DNA from: a virus
Direction: 5' to 3' (one strand)
Length of the DNA: 34,781 nt
IMG/VR virus record: IMGVR_UViG_3300030429_000089
Location: 1-34,781 of that record
Shown here: in pieces, positions 1 to 6,602 of the stretch
How positions within the stretch are numbered: position 1 is the first letter of the stretch
How the letters are laid out: every line of letters starts with the position of its first letter
Position numbers and translations under genes: made by a program
The notes under the pieces: model-generated
Databases searched by the model: none
Told to the model about the DNA's origin: nothing
The model's input: only the letters and a program-made list of their open reading frames with translations

Positions 1-849
1 ATGAGCGAAGTATCCAGAGAATCCAAAGTTACTAAATACCCGTATAAGGGGTATGCATTAAATTGGTTATCCATTGCATTTTTTGCTGGTCTAGTCTTTG
101 ATTTGATAATAATTTTTAGTGGCACATTAATGTTTCCTCCTAAATTTGTCTTCTTAATGCCACCAGTATTACTGGTTATTGGGTATTGTTTTGGTCTGAT
201 TCTTGAGAAGAGATATAAAAATAGCGACCAATATAATAAAGATCTAAATACACAAATAGAATACCAAAAAAATATAGATGAGCGTAACCGCAGATTATTT
301 GAAATATCCGAAGCAAATAAAGTTAAATACGAACTTCCTAAAAGTAACCTTGAATACAAAGTAATTACATATTTGCGCGGTCACCCTGAGTTTAAGGACA
401 AGTTGAGTTTTATGGTATGGATAAAAGATAGCAACTTGAATTTAGTAGATTATAATTTGGGTTTTGCATGTAAGGGTGGAGTGAAAATATCTGTGGACAA
501 CATTAAAAGTTTTACTAGAAAAGGAGACATCCGAACAGAGACAAGGGTAACTGGTGGCGGTGGAGGTGGTAGCTCGATAAAAGGGGCAGTAATTGGTGAA
601 GTGATAGCAGGTCCAGCAGGCGCAATTATTGGAAGTCGTAAAAAGAATGAAGCCATTAAGACAGAGAATATTGTTATCGATGAACGTCAAACAATTATGG
701 AAATCGATCATAATGGTGAACGTAAGTTTTTGTTCTTTGATTCAAAAGCATACGAGGTATTCTTACAGATGATACCGGAAAAAGAAATAAGTTTTGTAAT
801 AAGCAATAATGACATTAATGCTACTTCTTCTAATACGACCTCCTTTTAA
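1..849 (+). CDS. Two-TM membrane protein with glycine-rich segment
   Basis: A 282-aa protein of unrecognised family. Two hydrophobic stretches (about residues 22-41 and 46-66) with a short connecting loop predict a membrane hairpin, followed by a charged, coiled-coil-like stretch (about 70-100) and a soluble domain. A run of six glycines at about 184-189 precedes a glycine-zipper-like stretch with small residues at regular spacing (GAVIGEV...GPAGAIIG). The C-terminal part resembles the small PH-like or SHOCT-associated cytoplasmic domains of Bacillota, but this is only a resemblance. The ATG is the first base of the window, so its ribosome binding site is not visible. The 3' end overlaps a small minus-strand reading frame. 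Confidence 0.75.
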   Translation: MSEVSRESKVTKYPYKGYALNWLSIAFFAGLVFDLIIIFSGTLMFPPKFVFLMPPVLLVIGYCFGLILEKRYKNSDQYNKDLNTQIEYQKNIDERNRRLFEISEANKVKYELPKSNLEYKVITYLRGHPEFKDKLSFMVWIKDSNLNLVDYNLGFACKGGVKISVDNIKSFTRKGDIRTETRVTGGGGGGSSIKGAVIGEVIAGPAGAIIGSRKKNEAIKTENIVIDERQTIMEIDHNGERKFLFFDSKAYEVFLQMIPEKEISFVISNNDINATSSNTTSF

Positions 850-915
850 TAACTTCGCCAAAATAATGTCCAAGGTGGGAGTATATACGTCACCTTCAAT
901 AAAGTTAATAGTCAT
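763..915 (-). CDS. Small hypothetical protein (50 aa), overlapping
   Basis: Reading leftward, an ATG at 915 follows the good ribosome binding site AAAGGATG five bases upstream. The frame encodes 50 aa beginning MTINFIEGDVYTPTLD and ends at a TAA inside the 3' end of the opposite-strand gene 1-849. An ATG eight codons upstream (939) is an alternative start. The first half reads like a real small protein, while the basic and aromatic C-terminus lies wholly inside the neighbouring gene, so the frame may be truncated or extended by a recombination join. It lies 15-40 bp after another small minus-strand frame and may be co-translated with it. No family recognised. Confidence 0.45.
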   Translation of the reverse strand: MTINFIEGDVYTPTLDIILAKLLKGGRIRRSSINVIIAYYKTYFFFRYHL

Positions 916-953
916 AGGTGCATCCTTTTCTTTCTCCATCAAAGCTAGATCTT

Positions 954-1082
954 TTAAGCTGTCTCAATAATAAGTTTGGCAATAAGTTTATAAAAATTAT
1001 CTATATCCTCTTGTGTGCTTTTTATTGTCACATATTTCATTAATCCGTATTTTGTTTCTATATCTTTAGTTTCTTCTTCCAT
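954..1082 (-). CDS. Small hypothetical protein (42 aa)
   Basis: ATG at 1082 on the minus strand, preceded by GAGGTGG at seven-base spacing, opens a 42-aa frame (MEEETKDIETKYGLMKYVTI at the start) that ends at TAA 954-956. The composition (acidic and lysine rich, no low-complexity run) and the strong ribosome binding site support a real gene. It sits directly upstream of the 50-aa minus-strand frame, and the pair looks like a two-gene unit. Tandem tiny genes of this kind are often found beside phage recombinase genes, but no recombinase is visible next to them here, so that link is only a guess. Confidence 0.5.
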   Translation of the reverse strand: MEEETKDIETKYGLMKYVTIKSTQEDIDNFYKLIAKLIIETA

Positions 1083-1299
1083 CTCTATTCCACCTCACAA
1101 CTGAATTTTTACCTCTTAATATCGTCATCTTTTCTACTTAAAATTTCCTTTTCTCTGACATATTTAAAATAATATTTTACCGTATCTCCAGTATATAGGG
1201 ACTTTCAAGCTTTCAACAATTATGTTGACTTTCATTTCTTTATGATCCCTCCGAGACATAAATTACTTCTATTCTTTAATGCATTTATCTCAACCTCGA
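1083..1299 (-). other. Intergenic stretch with possible gene remnant
   Basis: No complete gene is supported. On the minus strand a frame ending at TAA 1109-1111 reads TVKYYFKYVREKEILSRKD without a start codon (a TGA lies just upstream), which looks like the C-terminus of a broken small protein. A separate short frame (ATG at 1258, about 31 codons) has only a weak ribosome binding site. Together these suggest decay of former small genes. Confidence 0.3.
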
Positions 1300-2058
1300 C
1301 TAATCATTTAATTGAATTTGAATATTTTCCTTTTTTAATATCTCCCTCAATTCAGCTTTTTCTTCTTCGTCAAAATATTTATAAAGAACATTAAAAACCC
1401 TAGTTCTTAGTTGATTAAATAATTCGGTTCCCTTCTTATCATCGAGCAACAAAATTCCGTACTGCTTCGCAAAAGAATTAATAAGTTTTATTTCATCTGT
1501 TTCTTCAATTTCTAATATTTCGGAAATCATTTTATTGTTTCTAATGGGGTCTTTTAAATACTTTCGATATAATCTATTAATAATTTCAGAGTATGCCTTT
1601 GAAACACGCTTTTGGTGTTCTCTTCTGTTTTCAATAATCCAGCTAGATTTTACTCTGTCTCTTCTCCTATTCTTACCCTTGCCAATGTACTTCTGCTCTC
1701 TTAAATCTTCATTAATCTCAATCTTAATAATATCCTCTGCTTCTAGATCATCTCCTTGGATTGTCTTTGAGTCTGATTCAATCCCGTTTTCATCGAGAAC
1801 CTCTCCCAGTCTCTTCAACTGAAACCTCAATACATCACCAATCTTTTCCTCCCTTGAGACTTTTTTTCTCTTATAGGGTGGTTCAGGTACGGGAAAAGTT
1901 TCCATACGTAAATCCTTTAACAGATTTACATGAAAGCTCACTGTCAATTCATAAATCTTTTCCTTATCATAACTATCCATGTCGGGGTTTATGATCTCAT
2001 TGAATTTTATAGCAATTTGCTCATCGAATATGTCTGTGTTAGGTAATATGTACTCCAT
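1300..2058 (-). CDS. Hypothetical protein (252 aa), highly charged, helical
   Basis: A leftward 252-aa frame starting at ATG 2058 with GGAGAG upstream. The protein is rich in Glu and Lys and looks mostly helical. A very basic linker (KGKNRRRDRVK, about residues 127-137) sits between an acidic middle and a helical C-terminal part that could contact nucleic acid or a protein partner. No catalytic motif or known domain could be recognised. It lies downstream of the 69-aa gene at 2080-2289 with a 21-base gap, so the two probably form one transcription unit from the minus-strand promoter near 2322-2350. Confidence 0.7.
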   Translation of the reverse strand: MEYILPNTDIFDEQIAIKFNEIINPDMDSYDKEKIYELTVSFHVNLLKDLRMETFPVPEPPYKRKKVSREEKIGDVLRFQLKRLGEVLDENGIESDSKTIQGDDLEAEDIIKIEINEDLREQKYIGKGKNRRRDRVKSSWIIENRREHQKRVSKAYSEIINRLYRKYLKDPIRNNKMISEILEIEETDEIKLINSFAKQYGILLLDDKKGTELFNQLRTRVFNVLYKYFDEEEKAELREILKKENIQIQLND

Positions 2059-2079
2059 AGTATTGTCACTCTCCAGTTT

Positions 2080-2289
2080 CTAATAATTTTTTGATGCTAA
2101 ATCGACAACAAAAAGTTTAAATTCTTCTAATGCTTGTGGGTTGTTCTCCATTGTAATTTTTATCTCAAATCCATCTTTATCATTTTGTTTAGTTAAAATT
2201 CTATTCCCATTTTCATATGATTGGATATATTCTTCTCCATCTATAATAACTGTTTCTAATTTCTGTTTAATGTTCTTGATTTTGTCCAT
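2080..2289 (-). CDS. Hypothetical small protein (69 aa)
   Basis: The start is set at ATG 2289 because a near-perfect AGGAGG lies seven bases upstream; the frame stays open 14 codons further but without a ribosome binding site. The 69-aa product (MDKIKNIKQKLETVIIDGEE at the start) has a short beta-rich centre and an acidic helical C-terminus and matches no family I recognise. It is the first gene of the leftward unit behind a sigma-A promoter at 2322-2350 and probably shares its transcript with the 252-aa gene. Confidence 0.65.
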   Translation of the reverse strand: MDKIKNIKQKLETVIIDGEEYIQSYENGNRILTKQNDKDGFEIKITMENNPQALEEFKLFVVDLASKNY

Positions 2290-2321
2290 ACCTATCCTCC
2301 TAATAACAAATTCTTTATAAT

Positions 2322-2350
2322 AAAATAGCATAATAAAAAGATAAAGTCAA
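2322..2350 (-). promoter_or_regulatory. Sigma-A promoter for leftward pair
   Basis: On the minus strand TTGACT (complement of 2345-2350), a 17-base spacer and TATTTT (complement of 2322-2327) with a TG one base upstream (extended -10) point to the 69-aa gene 33 bases downstream. Confidence 0.55.
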
Positions 2351-2743
2351 ATTAAATGCAATGATAGACAGATTAGAACATAATATACAATTAAAAAATA
2401 AAATATATGCAATTAAACATAATAATAACTTAAAAATTAGTTGATCTAAACTTAATAAATTACAAAAAAAGGTAATAAATTTAATAAATTAATGAATTAT
2501 ATCAATAGTTAAAGCTATAATCCCAAAAAATATGCTTCAATAAGCATGAAAAAGGGCATATAGAGGGCAAAAACTAATCATAATATAATTAAGAAATAAA
2601 TTAATGACAGAAACACAGAATAAGGTTAGAGAATTAAACTGAACCCCAAAGGGTTATCAGAAAGGGTGCAGACAATACCTCCCCTTGTGATACCATTTAT
2701 TATTGTTTCAATATATATTTATATAAAATATTAACTAATTTTA
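2351..2743. other. AT-rich non-coding region with short repeats and hairpins
   Basis: No gene is supported here. Most of 2351-2630 is extremely AT rich, with clustered copies of AATAAATT-like words (about 2454-2495). There is a perfect hairpin ATGCTT-caat-AAGCAT near 2533-2548, two nearby AGGGCA words (2564-2582), and a compact hairpin AACCC-caaa-GGGTT near 2643-2656. It separates leftward and rightward promoters. It could be an origin-type unwinding region or simply a divergent control region; the sequence does not decide. Confidence 0.35.
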
Positions 2744-2773
2744 TTGACAAATAGTGTAATAAATGTTACTATT
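2744..2773 (+). promoter_or_regulatory. Sigma-A promoter with operator-like inverted repeat
   Basis: TTGACA (2744-2749), 17-base spacer and TACTAT (2767-2772) preceded by TG one base upstream. AATAGT (2750-2755) and ACTATT (2768-2773) are inverted repeats flanking the spacer. The same ATTGACAAATAGT word recurs at the promoter near 3071, so one regulator probably binds both. It drives the HTH gene at 2822. Confidence 0.65.
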
Positions 2774-2821
2774 CTTGCATAAGGAAATATTTTACATATT
2801 TATTTGGAGGAATGAAATAAG

Positions 2822-3043
2822 ATGGAAATTAAGATTAAAAACAATTTAGGAAGGAAGTTGGATGAACTACAAAAGAATACAGGGGTGATGAAGTCGTTCA
2901 TGGCTGAACAAATGGGTATGACTCCACAAAGACTTTATCATTTATGTAAAGCTGATAATATGATGCTCGATACAGCCATAAAATTCAGCGTTTATTTAAA
3001 TTGTAATTTAACAGAGATATTTGAGTATGAAGTAATTAGCTAA
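2822..3043 (+). CDS. Cro/CI-type helix-turn-helix regulator (73 aa)
   Basis: A 73-aa protein that is essentially one HTH domain: residues about 22-60 (SFMAEQMGMTPQRLYHLCKA and following) fit the XRE/Cro fold, with a recognition helix around TPQRLYHL. It starts at ATG 2822 after GGAGG in the upstream 20 bases. Proteins of this size act as Cro-like repressors or plasmid and phage regulators. It sits between two sigma-A promoters that share the palindrome half-sites AATAGT and ACTATT, so autoregulation and control of the gene at 3167 is the natural inference. Confidence 0.8.
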   Translation: MEIKIKNNLGRKLDELQKNTGVMKSFMAEQMGMTPQRLYHLCKADNMMLDTAIKFSVYLNCNLTEIFEYEVIS

Positions 3044-3066
3044 TAATTGCTAATATAATAGTCAAT

Positions 3067-3102
3067 ACTATTGACAAATAGTTTGAAAACCCCTATACTA
3101 TT
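3067..3102 (+). promoter_or_regulatory. Sigma-A promoter overlapping a perfect palindrome
   Basis: TTGACA (3071-3076), 17-base spacer and TATACT (3094-3099). The -35 box lies inside the perfect inverted repeat ACTATT-GACA-AATAGT (3067-3082), a likely operator for the neighbouring HTH protein. It drives the gene at 3167. A small hairpin AAGGC/GCCTT follows in the leader (about 3110-3135). Confidence 0.7.
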
Positions 3103-3166
3103 AATTAGTTAAGGCTCACAAGACACACGGCCTTACTGTAAAAATAGTGAGAGGGGATTTTTTATT

Positions 3167-3790
3167 ATGACAGAAATGGAAGTATTTGTACTAAAGGATC
3201 AAGGTGGTAATTACGTGAGCCATAATTCTATATCCTACGATCAAGAATCAAAGCAAGTAATTTATTCTTATTCTCCACAATTAACCAATGGATATTATAC
3301 TTGTTCAGCGTTTGATTATGCTCAGACTTGTTTAGATCGATTAAATCAATCCCAAAAAAGGTTTAAGTTAAATAAAGAATTCCACATCGAAAAAATTGCC
3401 ACAGTAGCAACCTATACTAAGGAAGATAGTTTAGGATTATGTTCTAAATTTCCGATTAGACATGAATGTATTGATTTTAATGATAATGAGAGATGGATAT
3501 GGATTCTTAAAGATTCTAAAGGAAATTTTGCTAATGCCAACAGTGTTTGTAAATGGAACAAAAATACTTGGTTATATGTAACCTTCAAGACATTCGGCAA
3601 AGAGTGTCGCGGTTATGTAGATCAATATGCTGTTGATAGAGCACTAACTAAATTATATTCTAGAATTAAAGAAATGGGGATTAAAGAAACATTTAGAATC
3701 GAATACGTAAAATTAAGCGATGTTATTAAACAAAACAAAGCATTCGAAGGGGAAAACATGGTTGTTGTCGAAAAAAAGTTGGTGGCTTGA
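3167..3790 (+). CDS. Hypothetical protein with two duplicated halves (207 aa)
   Basis: A 207-aa protein whose two halves are related. About residues 6-76 (FVLKDQGGNYVSHNSI, then FDYAQTCLDRLNQ, then FHIEKI) align with about 109-178 (WILKDSKGNFANANSV, then QYAVDRALTKLYSR, then FRIEYV). Each copy looks like a small alpha/beta unit opening with a beta strand that carries an LKD-x-x-GN motif. No catalytic residues stand out and no family is recognised. It starts at ATG 3167 after GAGAGGGGA. The TGA is separated by one base from the next ATG, so the two genes are probably translationally coupled. Confidence 0.75.
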   Translation: MTEMEVFVLKDQGGNYVSHNSISYDQESKQVIYSYSPQLTNGYYTCSAFDYAQTCLDRLNQSQKRFKLNKEFHIEKIATVATYTKEDSLGLCSKFPIRHECIDFNDNERWIWILKDSKGNFANANSVCKWNKNTWLYVTFKTFGKECRGYVDQYAVDRALTKLYSRIKEMGIKETFRIEYVKLSDVIKQNKAFEGENMVVVEKKLVA

Positions 3791-3791
3791 T

Positions 3792-4013
3792 ATGGCAATA
3801 ATATATCAGTTTCCAGACTTGAATGTCGAAGGATATCCAGAATTCAATGCTGAAGAGATTAATCGCCAGTATGAAGAATATTATCAGTGGGAACGAGACG
3901 AATATCTATACAACCAACTACTCAAAGAAGAGCAGGAGCAAAATGAGCAAAGAAAAAGACAAATCTGTCTCGCAAACAGATTCGTCCAGAAAATTATATC
4001 TTTCTTTCATTAA
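3792..4013 (+). CDS. Hypothetical small acidic protein (73 aa)
   Basis: The start is set at ATG 3792, one base after the stop of the preceding gene; the frame is open for 24 codons upstream, but that part overlaps the real upstream coding sequence. The 73-aa product is rich in Glu, Gln and Tyr in its centre (about 25-55), probably one long helix or coiled coil, and ends in a short hydrophobic basic helix. No family recognised. It is the last gene before the hammerhead-like RNA, whose 5' outer strand begins about 15 bases after the stop codon. Confidence 0.6.
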   Translation: MAIIYQFPDLNVEGYPEFNAEEINRQYEEYYQWERDEYLYNQLLKEEQEQNEQRKRQICLANRFVQKIISFFH

Positions 4014-4054
4014 CATTCTACCATAAATAGGGGAGAGGTTTCAATGATTCCTTT

Positions 4055-4152
4055 TCCCTATAACCCACCGCCTGATGATGGCCTACTGGGACTAGGCCGA
4101 AACCGATGATCCGGCACTTGCCGGGGAGGTCGCGGAATCCCGCTTCGAGGGA
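4055..4152 (+). ncRNA. Candidate type I hammerhead ribozyme
   Basis: All catalytic-core elements occur in the right order. Stem I is CCGC (4068-4071) with GCGG (4132-4135). Next come CTGATGA (4072-4078), stem II GGCCTA (4080-4085) with TAGGCC (4093-4098), then GAAA (4099-4102). Stem III is ACC (4102-4104) with GGT (4128-4130), capped by CCGGC-actt-GCCGG (4111-4124). The scissile triplet is GTC (4129-4131), so cleavage is expected after C4131. Distal stem I is TCCCT (4055-4059) with AGGGA (4148-4152). Loop II (GGGA, 4088-4091) can pair with TCCC (4138-4141) of the stem I internal loop, as in natural fast hammerheads. One departure: an extra U (4079) between A9 and stem II. AGGGGAG (4029-4035) and CTCCCCT (4163-4169) could close the whole fold. 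Stem I is the open stem, so type I. Confidence 0.8.
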
Positions 4153-4384
4153 GCAGTACAAACTCCCCTTAACATATACTTACTAATTGATCTTTAAAAA
4201 TTTAATTGTGTGTAATGTGATAAGATATCAATTCTAGCTCAAATTCGCTTACTATTGATGGCAATTCTACACCTATCTAGATTAGTTGATATGATTCATA
4301 CCCTACAGTTAATAACCAGTTAAAAAGCATAGTAAATCAAATATATTTGCCTTGTGGCCCATTGGATATGATTAACCCTTACAA

Positions 4385-4430
4385 TTACTCTACTCAGAGA
4401 TTTATGTCGCTCAGAGTAAATTTTTCTTTT
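4385..4430 (+). terminator. Rho-independent terminator candidate
   Basis: TTACTCT (4385-4391) and AGAGTAA (4413-4419) form a 7-bp perfect stem with a 21-base loop, followed by the T-rich run 4421-4430. It would end transcripts that pass through the hammerhead-like RNA. Confidence 0.5.
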
Positions 4431-4458
4431 CTAATACCATAGTGACCGTGGTCTACGA

Positions 4459-4576
4459 GGTGAATATGAAATCATCAACTAGGTAAAGACCTTGAAATTC
4501 TAAATTCACCATGCGGAATACAAACAGAATTAAACCCTCTAGGGTGCAAGAATAAAGGAATCCTTCAGAGGGTTTA
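4459..4576 (+). promoter_or_regulatory. Structured leader of the YjcQ-like gene
   Basis: Two stem-loops lie side by side ahead of the gene at 4611. GGTGAAT (4459-4465) pairs with ATTCACC (4504-4510) around an inner AGGT-aaag-ACCT hairpin. TAAACCCTCT (4531-4540) pairs perfectly with AGAGGGTTTA (4567-4576) around a 26-base loop. Neither is followed by a T-run, so this looks more like a cis-acting leader RNA than a terminator. It matches no riboswitch class I recognise. The rest of 4170-4384 holds no gene; GATATGATT occurs twice (about 4289 and 4369). Confidence 0.4.
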
Positions 4577-4610
4577 GAAGTCTAAAAATTGAACGGAGGT
4601 ATATAAAATC

Positions 4611-4937
4611 ATGGATGTCAATTTTAAATCAATTTATAAAATATTGAAAACATTAGAGCAAGAAATGGATACTGAGGGATTTGATTTCGATTCAATTTCA
4701 CATGAAGTATTGAAAATATCAGAACTTAGATGGACTAGATTAATGCAAATGCTAATTGAAAATCATTACATTGATGGAGTAGAAGAAATTTATATGATGG
4801 GACAAACTTATCCTGAATTCAAAAATATGGATGTGAGAATTACATTAGAAGGACTTCAATATCTTGAAGAAAATTCAATGATGACTAAAATTAAAAACGC
4901 TGTTAAGGAAATTAAGGACTTTATACCTGGATTGTAA
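4611..4937 (+). CDS. YjcQ-family winged-helix-like phage protein
   Basis: A 108-aa protein resembling the YjcQ family, small proteins common in Bacillota prophages. Seen here: an N-terminal helix with YKILKTLEQ (about 9-17), a central winged-helix-like core ending in ITLEGLQYLEENS (about 77-89), and the basic and hydrophobic C-terminal KNAVKEIKDFIPG helix typical of the family. It starts at ATG 4611 after CGGAGGT. Its role is not known; the winged-helix-like core suggests DNA or RNA contact. It stands alone behind a structured leader and runs tail-to-tail into the repressor gene only 18 bases away. Confidence 0.7.
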   Translation: MDVNFKSIYKILKTLEQEMDTEGFDFDSISHEVLKISELRWTRLMQMLIENHYIDGVEEIYMMGQTYPEFKNMDVRITLEGLQYLEENSMMTKIKNAVKEIKDFIPGL

Positions 4938-4955
4938 ATGGAAACAAACACAATT

Positions 4956-5972
4956 CTAGTATTTCTCAAAATCTTGCTCAGGTTCAGGAACGATATCGGA
5001 AAATTTGTCAATTAGCTTATTAAGCTCAGAAAGAAACATTTTCTTATTTTCTTTTTTGACGTCCTTAAGTTTGAAAAATTTACTGCCAATGACTGCCAGA
5101 ATAAACGGTGGGTCAATGCTGAAGCTATCTTCTAAATTTTTCAGCTTTTCATTAGCATAATCTATGTTCCATTCACTAAGCATCATTATATTCTTAATTA
5201 TAGAATTTACGGTTTTGCGGTTTGCCTTATCAAAGTCCGTAAGAATGGAGTCTATATCTTCTTTACGCTTATTTAATCTGAGTAACTTTTTCTTTTCAGA
5301 TAAACTATAAAACTTATTTTTGTTTAGAGCAGCGACGGTTCTTTTATGAGCATCATCAACTGAAAGTCCTTCAATCTTATAGATGGTTCGTAATATTCCT
5401 TCCATTGTAATGTAATTAATCGTAGTCTTTTCTGCGCTAAGTATCTTGGTAAGAAAGCTATCTTCAAGCTCAAATATGATATAGGAATAAGAGTCAGAGG
5501 TTTCTTTACCTTTGCTAAATATCAGTGAATTTTTATTTTGACCAAGCATATCTTTATCAGTTAGCTCTTCGTTCTTATTCATTTCCAAAATAACTTGATC
5601 AGGAGTTAGACTTAATCTTTCCAGTTCAGTATTTATAAATTCAACTAATGATGTTGGAATTGGTATCTTTCTGTATTCCAAATCGAAAATATTTACCCAT
5701 TCTTGTTTTTTAATCTCTTCAGGAGTAAGTTCTATTGTAGCTTTTTCGAGCAAAGGATTGATAAAATCCATAAATTCTTCACCAATGAGGAATTTGAATA
5801 TTGCAACAAGGACAGTAAGATCAACTTGCTCTGCCACATTATTTTCTAACTTACTAATGAAAGCTAGACTTTTACCTATCTCCTTTGCTACGTCAGCAGC
5901 TTTGATGCCTTTCTCGTTACGGGTATTTTTTAGTGCGTTGCTGAGTTCTTCAGTCAATTCAACTTTAGGCAT
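4956..5972 (-). CDS. XRE-type repressor with long C-terminal domain (338 aa)
   Basis: A leftward 338-aa protein. Residues about 8-62 form an XRE/CI-type HTH (LKNTRNEKGIKAADVAKEIG, then KSLAFISKLEN as recognition helix). The long C-terminal part is mixed alpha/beta then helical, without the Ser-Lys LexA-type self-cleavage motif I would expect of a CI repressor, so its inducing signal is unknown. It starts at ATG 5972 after AAGGAGTGG. The upstream divergent region carries two palindromes and promoters in both directions, which fits an autoregulated lysogeny repressor. An alternative is an immunity or ImmA-partner type regulator; no metallopeptidase neighbour is seen. Confidence 0.75.
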   Translation of the reverse strand: MPKVELTEELSNALKNTRNEKGIKAADVAKEIGKSLAFISKLENNVAEQVDLTVLVAIFKFLIGEEFMDFINPLLEKATIELTPEEIKKQEWVNIFDLEYRKIPIPTSLVEFINTELERLSLTPDQVILEMNKNEELTDKDMLGQNKNSLIFSKGKETSDSYSYIIFELEDSFLTKILSAEKTTINYITMEGILRTIYKIEGLSVDDAHKRTVAALNKNKFYSLSEKKKLLRLNKRKEDIDSILTDFDKANRKTVNSIIKNIMMLSEWNIDYANEKLKNLEDSFSIDPPFILAVIGSKFFKLKDVKKENKKMFLSELNKLIDKFSDIVPEPEQDFEKY

Positions 5973-6002
5973 AAATGAACCACTCCTTAATGTATGTGAT
6001 TT

Positions 6003-6031
6003 ATTTTAACATGGACTTTGCAAATATGCAA
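6003..6031 (-). promoter_or_regulatory. Repressor promoter overlapping a palindrome
   Basis: On the minus strand TTGCAT (complement of 6026-6031), a 17-base spacer and TAAAAT (complement of 6003-6008) with TG one base upstream. The perfect inverted repeat TTTGCA-aata-TGCAAA (6017-6032) overlaps the -35 box and spacer and is a likely autoregulatory operator. Confidence 0.5.
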
Positions 6032-6052
6032 AAAAATGTTAGATATTTTAGT

Positions 6053-6105
6053 GCGTAAAATACATTACGCTCGTTCTTGACATGAGTGTAGTTAAAAGGT
6101 ATACT
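6053..6105 (+). promoter_or_regulatory. Rightward sigma-A promoter with upstream palindrome
   Basis: TTGACA (6077-6082), exact 17-base spacer, TATACT (6100-6105). Seven bases upstream of the -35 lies the inverted repeat GCGTAA-aataca-TTACGC (6053-6070), a candidate operator. It is divergent from the repressor promoter and is the obvious early rightward promoter. Confidence 0.65.
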
Positions 6106-6139
6106 AAGAAAGTAGTCAAGTGGAGCTAGGAGCGATCCT

Positions 6140-6268
6140 GTGTTCGAGTTATTGGCTAACTATCTGGGAAGGGAGGAATTGAGCTGTAACTGGCTCACGG
6201 TCTTTGAAAATAGAATAAGAAAAAAACCCACTCAATTCAAAGCGGATTTCATAATACTTAACAATTAA
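6140..6268 (+). CDS. Small hypothetical protein (42 aa), GTG start
   Basis: GTG at 6140 follows AGGAG at seven-base spacing and opens a 42-aa frame (MFELLANYLGREELSCNWLT at the start, basic RIRKKPTQFK in the second half). It begins about 30 bases after the strong rightward promoter, so it is probably the first gene of that transcript, the position of a Cro or antirepressor. It contains no clear HTH. An inverted repeat GAATTGAG/CTCAATTC within it could instead mean a structured leader RNA. No family recognised. Confidence 0.5.
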   Translation: MFELLANYLGREELSCNWLTVFENRIRKKPTQFKADFIILNN

Positions 6269-6602
6269 GGAATCTCTATTTTATTTTTTAAGTCTATCCT
6301 ATAAACCCAAATAAGACTATCAATTTCTGATAGTGTACAAATTCCTGCAATATTTCTGACCATTTTTAGAGGGGTGATACCAATTACTTGCGACAATCCG
6401 AGTCACTTGTATGTATTTGGATATTAGTATTTCGTTACTAATATCATACCACAAACAATACCTATTAATTCATATTTTAAAAAATAATTTTGCTGGGAAT
6501 TTAGACCATGGGTTGGCCAATGGATGCGTAGCGAACTGGTTAAGAGCAGGTATCGGGTAGAACAAAAATAAAGCGAACAAAAGAAAGAGGAGAGATTATA
6601 CT
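6269..6602. other. Non-coding region with perfect 10-bp inverted repeat
   Basis: No gene is supported. GATATTAGTA (6420-6429) and TACTAATATC (6436-6445) form a perfect 10-bp hairpin with a 6-base loop and no T-run, so it is an operator, recombination or RNA-structure candidate rather than a terminator. Around 6493-6564 the DNA becomes more GC rich and resembles the 5' half of a tRNA (acceptor-like and D-arm-like words), but no full cloverleaf can be drawn. Confidence 0.4.

Noticed and set aside
442-711. Minus-strand 89-aa and 68-aa frames
   Set aside because: They lie inside the first gene and show repetitive proline or serine/threonine runs from a shadow frame.
1535-1994. Plus-strand 95-aa and 77-aa frames
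   Set aside because: They are shadows of the minus-strand 252-aa gene, with no ribosome binding site.
3823-4026. 67-aa frame overlapping the 3792-4013 gene
   Set aside because: It has no ribosome binding site and an unlikely low-complexity composition; the other frame is coupled to the upstream gene.
4044-4109. Short frame of 21 codons with GGGGAGAGG upstream
   Set aside because: It lies across the hammerhead-like RNA; the GGGGAG strand pairs with CTCCCC in the outer helix, and the frame reads through the CTGATGA core and stem II, so structure explains the bases better.
6522-6564. tRNA-like 5' half (acceptor and D-arm words)
   Set aside because: No anticodon stem, T arm or 3' acceptor strand can be paired, so it is not a tRNA gene; at most a remnant.
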